Assembly: GCA_026874595.1 (NCBI GenBank)
Contig: CM049310.1
Coordinates: forward strand, 23,042,058-23,106,057
Direction of reading: 5' to 3'
DNA from: Sipunculus nudus
Taxonomy: Eukaryota > Annelida > Sipuncula > Golfingiida > Sipunculidae
Length of the DNA stretch: 64,000 bases
Shown: positions 11,123 through 22,675 of the stretch, one piece after another
How positions within the stretch are numbered: the first letter of the stretch is position 1
Layout: each line of letters starts with the position of its first letter
The notes under the pieces: model-generated
Database searches by the model: none
Told to the model about the DNA's origin: nothing
Seen by the model: only the letters and a program-made list of their open reading frames with translations
Position numbers and translations under genes: made by a program

Positions 11123-13863
11123 GAAATAAGTAGGTACATACACTGTGCTAAAATCAATGTAGGTGGCGACACCAGTCTTGTTTATGAGATGGCCATCAAA
11201 GATGATACTACAGCACTGAATGAACTCTTGACCTGTACCTGGCTGTACTGAGTAAACTCTAGACCTGTTGAATAATATGTTACAGATGGCAGTCTGCCAA
11301 AGCTATAAACAGATCCAGAATGAATCTTTGCCATATTGCCTAATTTGTTCATACATACTGCGGACTTAATGTGGCTACAATGCTTTTTTTAAGCTGCATA
11401 TTCATAAGATTTTTTAACAAATGTTTAGAATAATAACAGACGCCTATTAAAAACAAAATCAGAATACAGATATATCTTACATGTAAGCTGGAGTTGGACA
11501 CCAATTATTTATGTCGCCTGTACAGCTTTGCTTATATACCAAAAGAGCTTGGTTTGTTAACACAATAAATGTACTAGCTTTGTAAAACAAAGTATCTCAA
11601 AAACCTTTCATTGTCAAAGGTACAATAATGATATAAAATAATTTTAGTAAACTCAAACAAAGGCAACTTAGGAATAATGTTCATCCAGTGTTACATATGC
11701 TTAAACAACATCTTTTGCAGCACTCAGTGTGAAATTGGCTTACTTATGGCCACAAGACCAACTTCAGCTTTCTGTGACTCTACCAAAATCAATTAACCCA
11801 ATCCATTCTTATACAACTGATAGAACCCCACCCTAGGATAATTCTCATGAAAAATTAAAACCATTCAGCATTATGGTTTTAACATAAAACATTTTTAAAG
11901 CTGAAAGCGGCTAAAATTATGAGTTTTTCTTGCCCATAAAAAACAGGTCAATGTGCCACAAAAACCACAATTCCAAATATGGGTCATGTGACCAACATTT
12001 ACATTAAACTTAGTGATGGTAGCTCCTGTCATTTCTGTTATTGTTATGTTAGTGTGTTTACTTGGCCAAATGACAAAGTTCAAATTCCTGCAACTTGGCC
12101 AAAATTCATTTAACCTAAACCATTTGAACACACTTAAGAAAGCTTATCTCTGGGATCATTTCTGTGAAATATTAAACAATTTGGCTATATGTTTCTGAGA
12201 AGATTTTCAAAAGTTTCCAAGCATTTTCACAATATAATGTAAGGCTAAGCAGGTGGTGCCACAAAATACTTAATCCCACATTTGATGTGTGACTGACTTT
12301 TGCGTAAAATTTTGGGATGATAGCTCCCGCTATTCTTGAGCAATCATGGGTTAACGTACTGATGACCAATAACCCCAGGACAGAAAAGGTCAATGCAGAT
12401 GGCGCCACCAAGACCTCAATTTCAAATATGACTCATGTGACCATCATTGGCATAAACATTGGTGATACTGTTTTTTAAATAGTATGGGTTAACATACGAA
12501 CGACAGATGATTACACTTCCCACACTAATTAACTGTTAACAGTAGTCACAGTAAAAAGGCATCAGTATAGTTTTGACAATATTTTATTTTTTGGGTCTCC
12601 TTACTAAAAAGCATATAAAAATTTGCTGCAATGATTTTTATTCTATATTTCAGGCATATGCTTTCCAGGGAATGAATGCACATTTCCCCAATATGTTCCA
12701 GCACCAAACCAGGCAAATATTATCTGTTTAGATATTACCCACAGGTGCTTGAATTCCTATCTAAAATAAAGATGTTATTATAAATAGGGATTCAAGTTCC
12801 TGTGATATATATATATACAGAAAAGATAGAGGGAGAGTGAAAGTGGGTAACAAAAATGGTGCTTGAATTCCTATCTAAAATAAAGATGTTATTATAAATA
12901 GGGATTCAAGTTCCTGTGATATATATATACAGAAAAGATAGAGGGAGAGTGAAAGTGGGTAACAAAAATGAAATGTAAAAAAAAAAATCTCCTGTCACCT
13001 TGAAATTTTGTTGTTTCTCTTGAGCAATCCTAGGACCTCCCTGGATGTTAAGTATTGTTTTTTAGGTCCAACAGTTATGATCTGTGCCCTGCTAACAGCC
13101 AGCTGGACAGAAGGACAGAGGGCCCAGGGCAAAATGGCTTCCAGAAACTGTTTACAGAGCAGTTAAGTAATCTGAGTAGTCTGGAGCACTGAACCCTCCA
13201 CAGTGAAACCTTTATATATTTCTTAAATTAAAACTTATTAGGTATAACATTGTCACATTTAATGTTCCATGTATATACTTGTACCTTACACAGGTTATCA
13301 ATTTCTTAAGATTTCCACTGATTGTTTTCTTTGCAGAAAGGGATACTTGTACACTGCAGGTGTATATTCACATCATTTATTCAAATTATGCATAATTATT
13401 CATACTACTTGTACTTTACATATGTAATGAAAGCATTCAATGAATGAAAACACTATGGAGCTCTTTAAATACTTGACATGCTTATAACTTACTTCATAAT
13501 AGTCCTTTCACATGGTGTGTAATAATCAAGCCGAACACAACATGTTATTTTATCACATGCTTTATCATTTATTCTCAGACTCATGGGTAATCGCACTGTA
13601 AATCAAACTGTGCAAACAGAGCCTCCTCTTTCACTGCCCATTCTGCCATTTGTGAGCAGGCAGTCATTTGATAACAAGCCCTTAGGTTTTCTGTCTGGGA
13701 CATTCCAAGCTAAGGGCACTATGTATGCCATGGTAGCGATTCAGCCCCTTGTCTCGGCCTTAATCACTTTTAAAGTTAATTTACATTTACAACATACAAA
13801 TGGTACTGATAAGCCCTGTACATAAGCCCACACATAATCCATCCTAAGATAATGCTATATTTT
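9645..13863. repeat. Copy 2 of the 4.2-kb duplicated block
   Basis: It matches 1-4219 at a constant offset of 9644 bp and breaks off at 13863, inside the 9.14-kb unit. Because the hAT-like element and its TSD are in both copies, the duplication came after the hAT insertion. The left end of the homology lies before the window, so its full length is unknown. Confidence 0.93.
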
Positions 13864-13897
13864 TGGAATTGCTCACATATTTAAATGGAAAGTTTAC

Positions 13898-14011
13898 AGA
13901 CCTTAACAGAACAGTCTTTCCTGTGCCACACTGGCCTGTGACAATCAGGCTGTGCCCTGAATAACAGGCTTCAGCCACCCCCCTCTGCTCATCGTTGAGC
14001 TTCAGCTCCAT
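13898..14011 (-). CDS. First coding exon of a P-loop ATPase, PIF1-type helicase-like (transposon gene fragment)
   Basis: On the - strand an ATG at 14009-14011 opens 38 codons beginning MELKLNDEQRGVAEACYSG and leading to the Walker A motif GQCGTGKT, then VLLRS. A LN-x-EQ stretch about 20 residues before an ITG-x-GTGKT loop and LLR is the pattern of PIF1/RecD-type SF1B helicases. A plausible donor follows at 13897 (TCT-GTAAAC). A 51-nt 5' intron (14062-14012) is suggested by CGCAG-GTAAGT upstream and GCAAG just before the ATG. No Walker B or later helicase motif was found in the remaining unit, so the gene is broken. It lies about 0.5 kb inside the right TIR and reads inward, as a transposon's own gene would. 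Other P-loop NTPases cannot be excluded. Confidence 0.5.
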
Positions 14012-14545
14012 CTTGCATCACAACACATGGTGTTACGAAAAATAAAGTTTCATAAAACTTACCTGCGATCTACCTTATTCAATGGCAGACATCTGACAGC
14101 AGTGATGAATCTACATTTCTTCTTGCAAAAGTCCGGTATTCTTTGAAGGGATGTTTGCAGCTCTCTTCGTCTTTTATAATATCAAAGAAATTGATTCAAC
14201 CGCTAGGAAACGAAGCGGAACGAACGATCAGCTGATCGCGAAGATACACGTGGACCGGTTTGTTATGTAAACAACTGGTAAACGTGACACCTCTGAACGC
14301 AAGTCTCCCTAGACCAATCACAGGGAGGAAAAATATTCGGTGCAGGATCAGGCAATTTATCTGGAATGGCCACCGTCGAAAGTGTTTTTGCCGAGTTACC
14401 TACCTTGAGTCATAATATAATAGATAGTATGGTATGACCGTTTTTTTATTGGTTCTTTTGAACTGATTCTTTCGTAGTATTTTTAAGAACACTAAGGATA
14501 TGAAGACTTTATTACAAATAGGGATTCAAGCGCCTGTGGTCACGA

Positions 14546-15170
14546 CAATAATAGTGTTAACTTGATCAAAAGAGGATACGCAGGTTGTGGTTGTCCGGGT
14601 AATATAACCCTCGCGTGGGCTTTCTAAACTTTCACTTTCCAGTGGAGATGTGGTCACCTGTAATGTTTCATATAATATACATTCCTAAGCAAACATTTCT
14701 GCTAGGTACAAGATTCGAGGACATTTGCATGAACACCGAATGTTGGCCATACTTGTGTATGCTGTGTGGGAGGTATATAATTATTATATACCTTTACTTA
14801 AATACCGGATGCTGGCATATATATAGATGTGTTATGCATGTATATGGAAAAGGAAGATGAGGTCCTTTATTACAAATGTTTATTATAAAAACAAATTTAC
14901 TTATTTATTACGTATATACATGTATATAAGTATTTAAGTATGAAGACAAAGGCAAAAATGTGAACACCTTAATGGTCACGCCTATTTACAAGCTGTTCGT
15001 CCTTTTATGAAATGTACATTGCATCAAATTCATACGTTAAATTTGATGTCGTATAAGTATTTTTATTGAACAGTTTTTGTTATTTTGTTAATATTTTTCC
15101 AAATTATTGTAAAACTAAGCCAAGTAGCAATTATTAATTCGAATTCTATAAAGAATTACATGTTCGACCC
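14546..15170. other. Flank of the 9.14-kb unit, no gene seen
   Basis: AT-rich sequence without recognisable coding, RNA or repeat structure; small frames at 14615-14860 match no family I know. Confidence 0.5.
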
Positions 15171-15184
15171 GGGGGGGGGGGGGG
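15171..15184. repeat. Poly-G tract (14)
   Basis: Run of 14 G, followed by AGGGG. One of nine C/G homopolymer tracts of 11 bp or more in an otherwise AT-rich window. Confidence 0.95.
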
Positions 15185-15366
15185 AGGGGCACATCTTTTG
15201 TATCTGTGGCACATATGTTTCCTTAAGGCTTTACTTGGCAATGATTTAATTTTAACTCTTTATCCCCAAAAATGGAGCGTAATGTTAGTTTTTTCTGATG
15301 ATGAGTTTCAATCAAGTCGTACATGTGTTGGACCCCTTTTACATTGGCATAGATTTCTGTTTAAAT

Positions 15367-15380
15367 CCCCCCCCCCCCCC
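15367..15380. repeat. Poly-C tract (14)
   Basis: Run of 14 C in AT-rich sequence; frames through it read Pro-rich and are not taken as genes. Confidence 0.95.
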
Positions 15381-15822
15381 GGATGTAGAAAGTATAACTT
15401 TATTTTATAAAAATGCCACCATCCTCCATGCATGCAGGTTCCGCGACCTGCATGTGTGCGTACTTCCGCCCGTTGTTTTCTCTGCCATTCATACTTGATG
15501 GGCGAAGCCCGGCTCTTTGAATCAGGAAGTGGTCATTTTCACATCACCATGAATAGTGCATGACCTGAATCATTCCGTGCTCCACACTCGGCCTGATGGT
15601 ATCTATACGTGTAGCCAAGGCATATATAATATATATATATGCATGAGAATTTAACCAATTTCTTTAAATGTTTGTTTTCCACCGAATCACATTATTCGAA
15701 TGAACAAATATGTAAAAAATTAATTTGTTTATGTATCTATCTTCAATAACTTATATATAAAAGTATGTTTCCAGCATATAGTACCTTCTTTTAAGATGCT
15801 GCTCGCATTCGTACTAATTTCG

Positions 15823-15850
15823 CCCCCCCCCCCCCCCCCCCCCCCCCCCC
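15823..15850. repeat. Poly-C tract (28), the longest
   Basis: Run of 28 C. Such tracts can form i-motif or G-quadruplex structures and are prone to length errors in sequencing. Confidence 0.95.
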
Positions 15851-16205
15851 ATTCTATCTGCAAAGATTGGTCCCTCTCACGCCCAACGCTTATTTTCTAT
15901 GAGCCATAATAGGCAGAATGGTTGGGTGTAAAAAATATATCGTTTAATGCAAAACCCACTGGACATAATCCTTTCAATTTATTTTTATTTTGTCACGTTT
16001 AATCTAGGAAGGGCACGATTTCAGCAAGGGCGCTTAAATTACTCAATATGACTAAACAGTACATTAATAGTAAAAAAATGAGTTCAGACTAAAATAGAAA
16101 CTGGTAACATTTCCACCAATGCTATCTCACCAGCTTATCATTATGTATTTTGGTCCTGTTGCGTTTGATTCGCAGACTCACTAATTGACATTATACAGTA
16201 CAGTC

Positions 16206-16454
16206 ATAACAATTTGTTGGGACCAAGCGGCTGTGAATTCAGCAAGTGCACTTCGGGCCTTGCAGATAGTCATGACATTCACTGTGTTCGGGTCAGTCTT
16301 GTGGCTTGATGATGACATCAGCCTAAACCCGGGTCCTTGGTATTGCACAAACCACGCGCTCTATGATGAAATCGATTGGCAAGGTTGCGTGTTGGCAGCG
16401 TGTTTCATGCCATGTTTAATAAATTTGGATAACACACCGAGATCGTTTAGGTAA
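16206..16454 (+). pseudogene. Fragment with 2A-like motif DDISLNPGP, possible non-LTR retrotransposon N-terminus
   Basis: An open frame carries a hydrophobic stretch (MTFTVFGSVLWL) followed directly by DDISLNPGP at about 16306-16332. The canonical 2A ribosome-skipping core is D-V/I-E-x-N-P-G-P; here Ser replaces Glu and the NPGP is intact. Such motifs after a short hydrophobic segment are known near the N-terminus of CR1/L2-type non-LTR retrotransposon proteins in marine invertebrates. No endonuclease or reverse transcriptase motif follows in frame, so this is at best a remnant. Confidence 0.35.
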
Positions 16455-18098
16455 TGTATACATCATTAAAAAGCAAAATGGTGTTTTTTTTTAGTATGAA
16501 ATTAGAACAACACAACACAAAGTGTAATTCAACAAAGCTGAATGACTCCGGTTGCTCCGTCAAGAGCGTATAGCATAGTTAACCTTAAATTGGAGTACAC
16601 GAAGTGTTGTACGCGGTTGTATACTGAAGTGCATGTGGGAATTCTTCCAGGAATTCATGTATCAGTAAACGGAAGTACAGCGTACACTCGTCTTGCATTG
16701 AGCCGAGTTCCGGAAGACCTGTTTGTGGTTAGGGATTCGTGATCATGTGTTAATGCCAATTCCGTGTATATATGTAAATACTTTCAGTATTTGTCTTGTA
16801 TTCGCTATAATTAACACTTTAATTTTGATTTCCTGATGTTGGACAATCAAGATGTCTGTTACCGTGACATCATGCAGGGCTAACTTCATCGTTAATTTAA
16901 CAATTGTCCCAACCCAGATTTTTAATTTATGCCGCTATTTTCATAATTTAACTGGTTGACGTTGATTATTCACTTCCACGAAATTCCCACTCCATGGACG
17001 AAGCAGAAGAAGCTGACGAAATTTCTGAACCTACACTTTATGGATTGGTCAAATGTGTTCTCGTGGAGTTTTAATCGTGTATTGCTTACGTGACTTTATA
17101 TGTTACTCTACTTAAGACATATTCCGATAGGGCAGGAATATATAGTGGGACTGGAAAATGAACTGTTTAGTCTGTTATTTAATATGTGTATATATAGTGA
17201 CTACCATTTTGATCTTATTCATTTGTCCCCTAACTATAACTGAGGCATGTGCATACATTCTTTTAGCGTATACTATTCTTTCATTATTAACATTGATTTT
17301 TAAGGAATTTTTCAGGCTTTTCATTCTGCTAAACAAACATGGTCGTTTCCACATGTACAAAATGACGTAAAATTTGGAATAGTAAGTTTTATAATAATAC
17401 TTTTTACGTGTATATACGTACTGTTTTGTTAGACCTTGTTATGACCTTAATTAATGAAGTTTCATCAAATTTTAATGTTCCAGTTAATAAAGCAGTTTAT
17501 ATTGATGTTAAAAATCGTTGGATATGCTCAAAACGTATACGCATCCACATGCATAGATATCTATCACTGCAGGGCACTGATTTTCAAAGAATTTCCAGGA
17601 TATTTCGTGATAAATTATCCATATTCAGATATTTAAGTGTAATTAAGAGTTCGCTAAAAATCGAATTTGTACTAATCGAATGAAATTTATCTCTCTTCCT
17701 GTGCAAATCCCTAGAAATGGAGCATAAATTACAGAATTAGGAATTTCCATTGACATTACAAATTCCCATAGCAGTTTATCGTTCCAGGAAGCTGCATGGA
17801 AAACATAATCACATTCGTATATATATGATGAATCAGCATTTGTATATAGCGGGTTATAGCAGGATATACGATACATAACATGCATGCATGCATGCATCTA
17901 ATTCCCGCAAAGGATGCATTATCTGTTGTTGAGTCAGCAAGTGGATGGATGAGTAATACACCCTCGGACCTGAACCCAGAATCAATGAGCACGTGCCGCA
18001 GGTCCATTAAAATGTACGTGTCAAGGCGGAACATCCAAGAAACGCCTGCATGCCGTGTGTGGCGAACACGAGGTCAGAGATCACGTGCTCATCATCAA
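16455..18098. other. Unassigned AT-rich stretch, no gene seen
   Basis: Several short frames (16542-16742, 17158-17370, 17408-17683) are hydrophobic or AT-driven and match nothing I recognise. A CATG tetranucleotide run lies at about 17880-17897. Confidence 0.5.
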
Positions 18099-18112
18099 CC
18101 CCCCCCCCCCCC
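18099..18112. repeat. Poly-C tract (14)
   Basis: Run of 14 C immediately after ATCATCAA. Confidence 0.95.
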
Positions 18113-18460
18113 TTCCGTTAAAGTCCTGTTAGTTATTTGACCAAGAACTGTTTTCTTAAATTTGTGAGAATAAGCTTATAATATACTTTTCTGAAAGCGA
18201 AACATGTTATTGCGCTTTGTCTGCACTCTGCATGCATTTAAAGTTCCTCAAACTTACTGTGCGTGTATGGTTAAAGGACTTCCGCGAATGCAAAACATAA
18301 TTAAAGTTCAAAGTTTAATCAAATCGGTTTAATAATGTTAGAGTCTATATATAATAGATAAGATGGCTGTATTAGTACTGGTGCTACCGTGTGTGCATGT
18401 ATGTATCAACATCTTTGAAAACATAAGGATATCAAGACATTCATCTTAAACTCTTTATCA

Positions 18461-18464
<4 letters not shown>

Positions 18465-18522
<58 letters not shown>
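18465..18522. repeat. (TA)n microsatellite, ~58 bp
   Basis: Uninterrupted TA run. Confidence 0.97.
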
Positions 18523-18523
<1 letters not shown>

Positions 18524-19149
18524 CATGCGCATTGTTTGTACCGGGTGTTCAAAAGCTCGGTAAACGTGATGCTCGTCGTGTTTTTGTTGTTTGTTACAGT
18601 CTTGTTTATTTACTAGGCCAGACGCAGCTTGTGGAACATGTGTAAATTTCATCAGCTGAATGGCGCAGTCAATTCGTCGATTGTACCGTGTGAACCTTTG
18701 AATATCACGTGACCAAAGCCACACCTGCTCGTTTCATGAACCTTTCTCATAACTTATAAATGTCAACAGCATTGATTTCTGTATATTGATTATTGACCAT
18801 TCATTTATTAAAAATATTCATGCGTTTATTGTAGCCCATGAATGAACGTACAGCCTATACTGATGTTATCTTAGCACGCTCAAGATCTAACCTCTTGGAT
18901 TGACCCTTAAACGATGATTTCAGTTATTTTAGTTCAGCTGACTGAAAGTCATATGAGGTATAGCGATCACTCTTTGTCCATCGTCCGTGTAGCTGTCTGT
19001 CTGTCCGCCCGTTAAGTAGGCACAAATCGTAAACGCATAACCTGGAATCTTCTTACTTGACATAGAGGGAGGTCCATGAAAAATCTCCTTGGAAACCTGA
19101 CATTAGGTTTCTGTTACTCATATTCTCCGAGCTACGGGGCTTATAAGTA

Positions 19150-19167
19150 CCCCCCCCCCCCCCCCCC
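19150..19167. repeat. Poly-C tract (18)
   Basis: Run of 18 C before GCCCCG, inside an old repeat. Confidence 0.95.
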
Positions 19168-19276
19168 GCCCCGAATAATAGAAGTTTTGATATCAAAGCA
19201 GAGCACAAATCATAACCATTGGGCATAGAACCAGACATCATGAGAGTTTCTCAAAAGTTCTCTACAGAAACCTTAA

Positions 19277-19614
19277 GGCCAAAATAAAAAAAAAGTTATG
19301 GTTCTCAGGCACTTTTTTTTCAGAAATCAATGCGGGCGGGCGCTTTTTTTATTTTAAATTTTTTGGTATGTTTCGATAAAAATGTCAAATGATAAGGGAA
19401 AAGCATGAAAATAACAGTTTTATTTTGATAAACATGTAAAAGCACTACAAAACAAAGGAAATTGTATGATTTTATCTTCTTGAAAGAAATGTCGGAGCGA
19501 CAGCAGCTCAAAATTGGAAAGTTTCTATTGAAAATCAAAATAAAAATTTTTGATGCGGGGGTTTAAAATTGATGCGGGCGGTGCCTGAGAACCATACCTT
19601 TCATTTTTTTGGCC
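19277..19614. mobile_element. Harbinger-like MITE, 338 bp, TAA target duplication
   Basis: Ends are GGCCAAAATAAAAAAAAAG and CTTTCATTTTTTTGGCC. The inner inverted segment is TATGGTTCTCAGGCAC / GTGCCTGAGAACCATA. TAA flanks both sides (19274-19276 and 19615-19617). A 3-bp TWA-type duplication with GG...CC ends fits PIF/Harbinger MITEs. A second family member is at 39272-39568. Confidence 0.75.
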
Positions 19615-20649
19615 TAACTTGTGTCTATGTTACCTATATCCTCGAGCTAACAGGCTGGTAAGTGCCCTCCAAAATAATTAAAAACTTGACACAAAAACTC
19701 CAGTATCTGAACAACTAATGCATTGATCACCATGATTCTTTGCATGCATATTGACCATGCATGGAGTGTTTCTTAATTTCTTGATGACTAGTGGTGCAAC
19801 CTGGATTTGTTGGAATTTCACGCATTTTTTTCTCTATTTTTGAGGCGTTTAAAAATGTGGTCATCTGATAACAGGACTCAAATCGTAACCACTTGACCTG
19901 GAATCTTCTTACTTGACATGCGTGGGACCCATGAAAAATATCCTTTGACACCTGAAATTTAGTCTCTGCATAACCCATATCCTCCGAGCGATAGGACTCA
20001 AAAGTACCCCCAAGAATAGTTAAAAATTTGATACAAAAGCTCCAGTATTTGAACAACTAATGCATTGATCACCATGATTCTTTGCATGCATATATTGATC
20101 ATGGAGTGTTTCATCATTTCCTGATGACTAGTGAGGTCGTCCGTTAACAGGGCATTAATCTTAACCGTTGGTCCTAGATTCTTCTATACTTGACATCCAT
20201 GGACGTTCATGAAAATTCTCCTCAGAAACCTGAAATGAGGTCTCTGTTACCCATATTCTCCAAGCTATGGGGCTTATATATAAGCACCCTCCAGAGTAAT
20301 TGAACATTTGATACCAAAGCGGGGAATAAATCTTAACAATTGCACCTATAGAATCTTCTAACTTGACATCCTGAGAGTTCCAAAAAAAATTCTCGTCAGA
20401 ACTCTGAAATTATACCACTGTGACCTATATTCTCTAAGTTACGGGGTATATAATTTCCAGAAATAATGCAAAATACACACAAATTGCCAGATTCCTTAGG
20501 AATGGCTGAATGGATTGTCATCAAATTCCATGTGCTTATCAGTCTTGATAAACCCCAGCAAATATACATTAATGATAATGATAATCTGTGTCCTTTTTTT
20601 TCGCGAATTTTCTGACTCCCTAAAATTTACTGTGGGTCACGTGACATAA

Positions 20650-20690
20650 ATATATATATATATATATATATAAATATATATATATCGTAT
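20650..20690. repeat. (TA)n microsatellite, interrupted
   Basis: TA run with one AAA interruption next to the element at 18930-20640. Confidence 0.85.
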
Positions 20691-21434
20691 AGAATGTATA
20701 GATCTCTGCAGAGTTGGTAAATTCAGTGGCAAGGGCCATGGGATATCAAATTTTTTTAATGAATTCTTAAGAAAAAAAATTAAACAGACCTGTTGAACAA
20801 ATACATTGTTTAAAATATATTTATTCTTTCACTTTATTCACGTTCTGATCAGATGATATCTATACCGTGTAGAAATATAATTTGATTCCAATTATCATTT
20901 GAGAAAAGTATTTAAAGAGAGATTTAACAAATAATACATATATCAGCATTCACATAAGATATTAAGCTTGTTTATAAATCTTAGAAATATATACCCTTGA
21001 TGATTTCAATAATCATGTTGAGAAAAGTTTTGAGATATTTTATAACATAACCTGTTTACAGTTTGTCCATACATTATGTAGAAACTGAAAATTAATGGTT
21101 TTTAACTTACTTTGATGTTTTAAGTATGCCTGTGAGTATAGTTTAAAACAATGTTGCAGCACAGGGTGCTTTAAAATTCTCAACAAATGCTTCAGATATC
21201 ATCATAAGCACCCTATATAGCCATTCGCAATATTACATGCAGTGTGTCTGTGCATGGGAGCCAGATCATGCATTTAGGAGTGTCCTTTCTGTACACTCTA
21301 TTTGTGTCATTGAATGTATATACGTTCTTCGGCTAAACCATTGGAAACTACACACATTCTATAACCGCGGCTCATAGAATGTATACACATCCCATGGTTT
21401 AGTCATTGAATGTATACATTCAACATATGTTTAG
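20691..21434. other. Unassigned AT-rich stretch, no gene seen
   Basis: No coding or repeat structure recognised apart from short GAATGTATAC direct and inverted motifs at about 21310-21420. Confidence 0.45.
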
Positions 21435-21498
<64 letters not shown>

Positions 21499-21520
21499 CA
21501 CACACACACGTATATATATT

Positions 21521-21561
<41 letters not shown>

Positions 21562-21620
21562 AGAGCCAGATAGACAGACAGACATAGAAGGACAGACAGA
21601 CAGAGAGGGGGAGGCAGAGA
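21435..21620. repeat. Compound microsatellite: TA, CA, TA, then GACA/GA
   Basis: TA (21435-21494), CACACACA, TA (about 21528-21557), followed by GACAGACAGACA and GAGAGG repeats to about 21620. Confidence 0.95.
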
Positions 21621-21788
21621 CATCAGATCACTAAAGAATTGATCAGATCACTAGACAACAAATAAATGTGAAATTTGTACGTGTCCATGCATGTGTCAAG
21701 GGAAGCACAAATACCTATATAAATTCATCTTGAGGCTGGATAAAATTATGTAAAAATTAACGTGATCTTCAGACCAACGGCTGGTAGG

Positions 21789-21911
<123 letters not shown>

Positions 21912-22488
21912 TTTGCACCATGAGATGTACCAAACCTGCAGATCAGCCGTAACATCCCGTCATGGCGCAAATAATCCCACGAACCACAGAGATACCTGGG
22001 TCACATATATGATTAGGATACTTAAGTTATTCATGCACTAAATTAGTACAAGAATATATAATCTTTTAATTTTACTCCATATATTTGTGATGGACCATAT
22101 ATATATGTTTACAAATAATCCATGTTCAGTCATGTGGAACATAGTTCTATCAACTTGTCTGACGCAATGTTTGTCCATCAACAGAAGTAGGTGCAGTTAA
22201 TAGACCGTCATTTGTACGCAGGAGTCCTTATACCTGCACGCAGACTTGTTCTATATAGACCGTCAAAACAATGACGTCGCTGTGACACCAGCCCTAATGA
22301 CCTGGATGTTATTTTATATATGAATTTTAGTCTTGATATATACCAATTTACATGAGTCTTGCATCCTACATTATGCACAGACGTATATGGTCTGAGGAAT
22401 GTACATTTATTTTTCTCTTACTTTATTTTGGCCTCGCTTGAAAAGCGGCACCCTATAAATAAAAATAAGTAATGTGATCGTCTTGTTT

Positions 22489-22494
<6 letters not shown>

Positions 22495-22547
<53 letters not shown>

Positions 22548-22637
22548 ATATATAATATATATATATATTGTTTTAAAACAACGAAAAAAAATATTTTTGT
22601 TTTTATAACTGTTGTTTTGTTATTATTATTATTATTA

Positions 22638-22673
<36 letters not shown>

Positions 22674-22675
22674 AT
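22495..22675. repeat. Microsatellite cluster: TA, TG, TTA and TTAC
   Basis: TA run (to about 22540) with TGTGTG, a second TA run to about 22568, then TTATTATTA, then nine copies of the tetranucleotide TTAC (about 22640-22675). Confidence 0.92.

Larger units (their letters stand above)
5399..14538 (-). mobile_element. 9.14-kb composite TIR transposon with 7-bp target-site duplication
   Basis: The left end reads CACAGGCGCTTGAATCCC and the right end is its inverse, GGGATTCAAGCGCCTGTG. The inverted match continues for about 165 bp on each side (5399-5565 and 14373-14538) with only a few differences. The unit is bracketed by GTCACGA at 5392-5398 and 14539-14545. Inside are a MULE-like insertion (5602-7778), a ~198-bp tandem array, a hAT-like insertion (9592-11122) and copy 2 of the 4.2-kb block. 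A P-loop exon lies on the - strand just inside the right end, and a possible last exon lies near the left end, so a transposon gene probably once ran right to left. Long TIRs with 7-bp TSDs do not identify a superfamily by themselves; P- and Dada-type elements are candidates. I do not assign it. Confidence 0.8.
18930..20640 (+). repeat. Old interspersed element with imperfect internal repeats
   Basis: It starts with TTTAGTTCAGCTGACTGAAA, a diverged form of the palindromic start of the family at 35586 (TTAGCTCAGCTGACTATAAG). A GTCTGTCTGTCCG run follows, as in that family. Inside, CTTACTTGACAT-type and CCATATTCTCCGAGCTA-type phrases recur, and ACTAATGCATTGATCACCAT occurs at about 19713 and 20056 (343-bp spacing). 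A MITE interrupts it at 19277-19614 and a poly-C run at 19150. The right boundary is uncertain. Confidence 0.55.

Noticed and set aside
13583-13825. 80-codon frame (also at 3939-4181) after a good splice acceptor
   Set aside because: ATTCTCAG precedes it and the composition is fairly protein-like, but I recognise no family and both copies are identical because of the recent duplication, so conservation gives no evidence.
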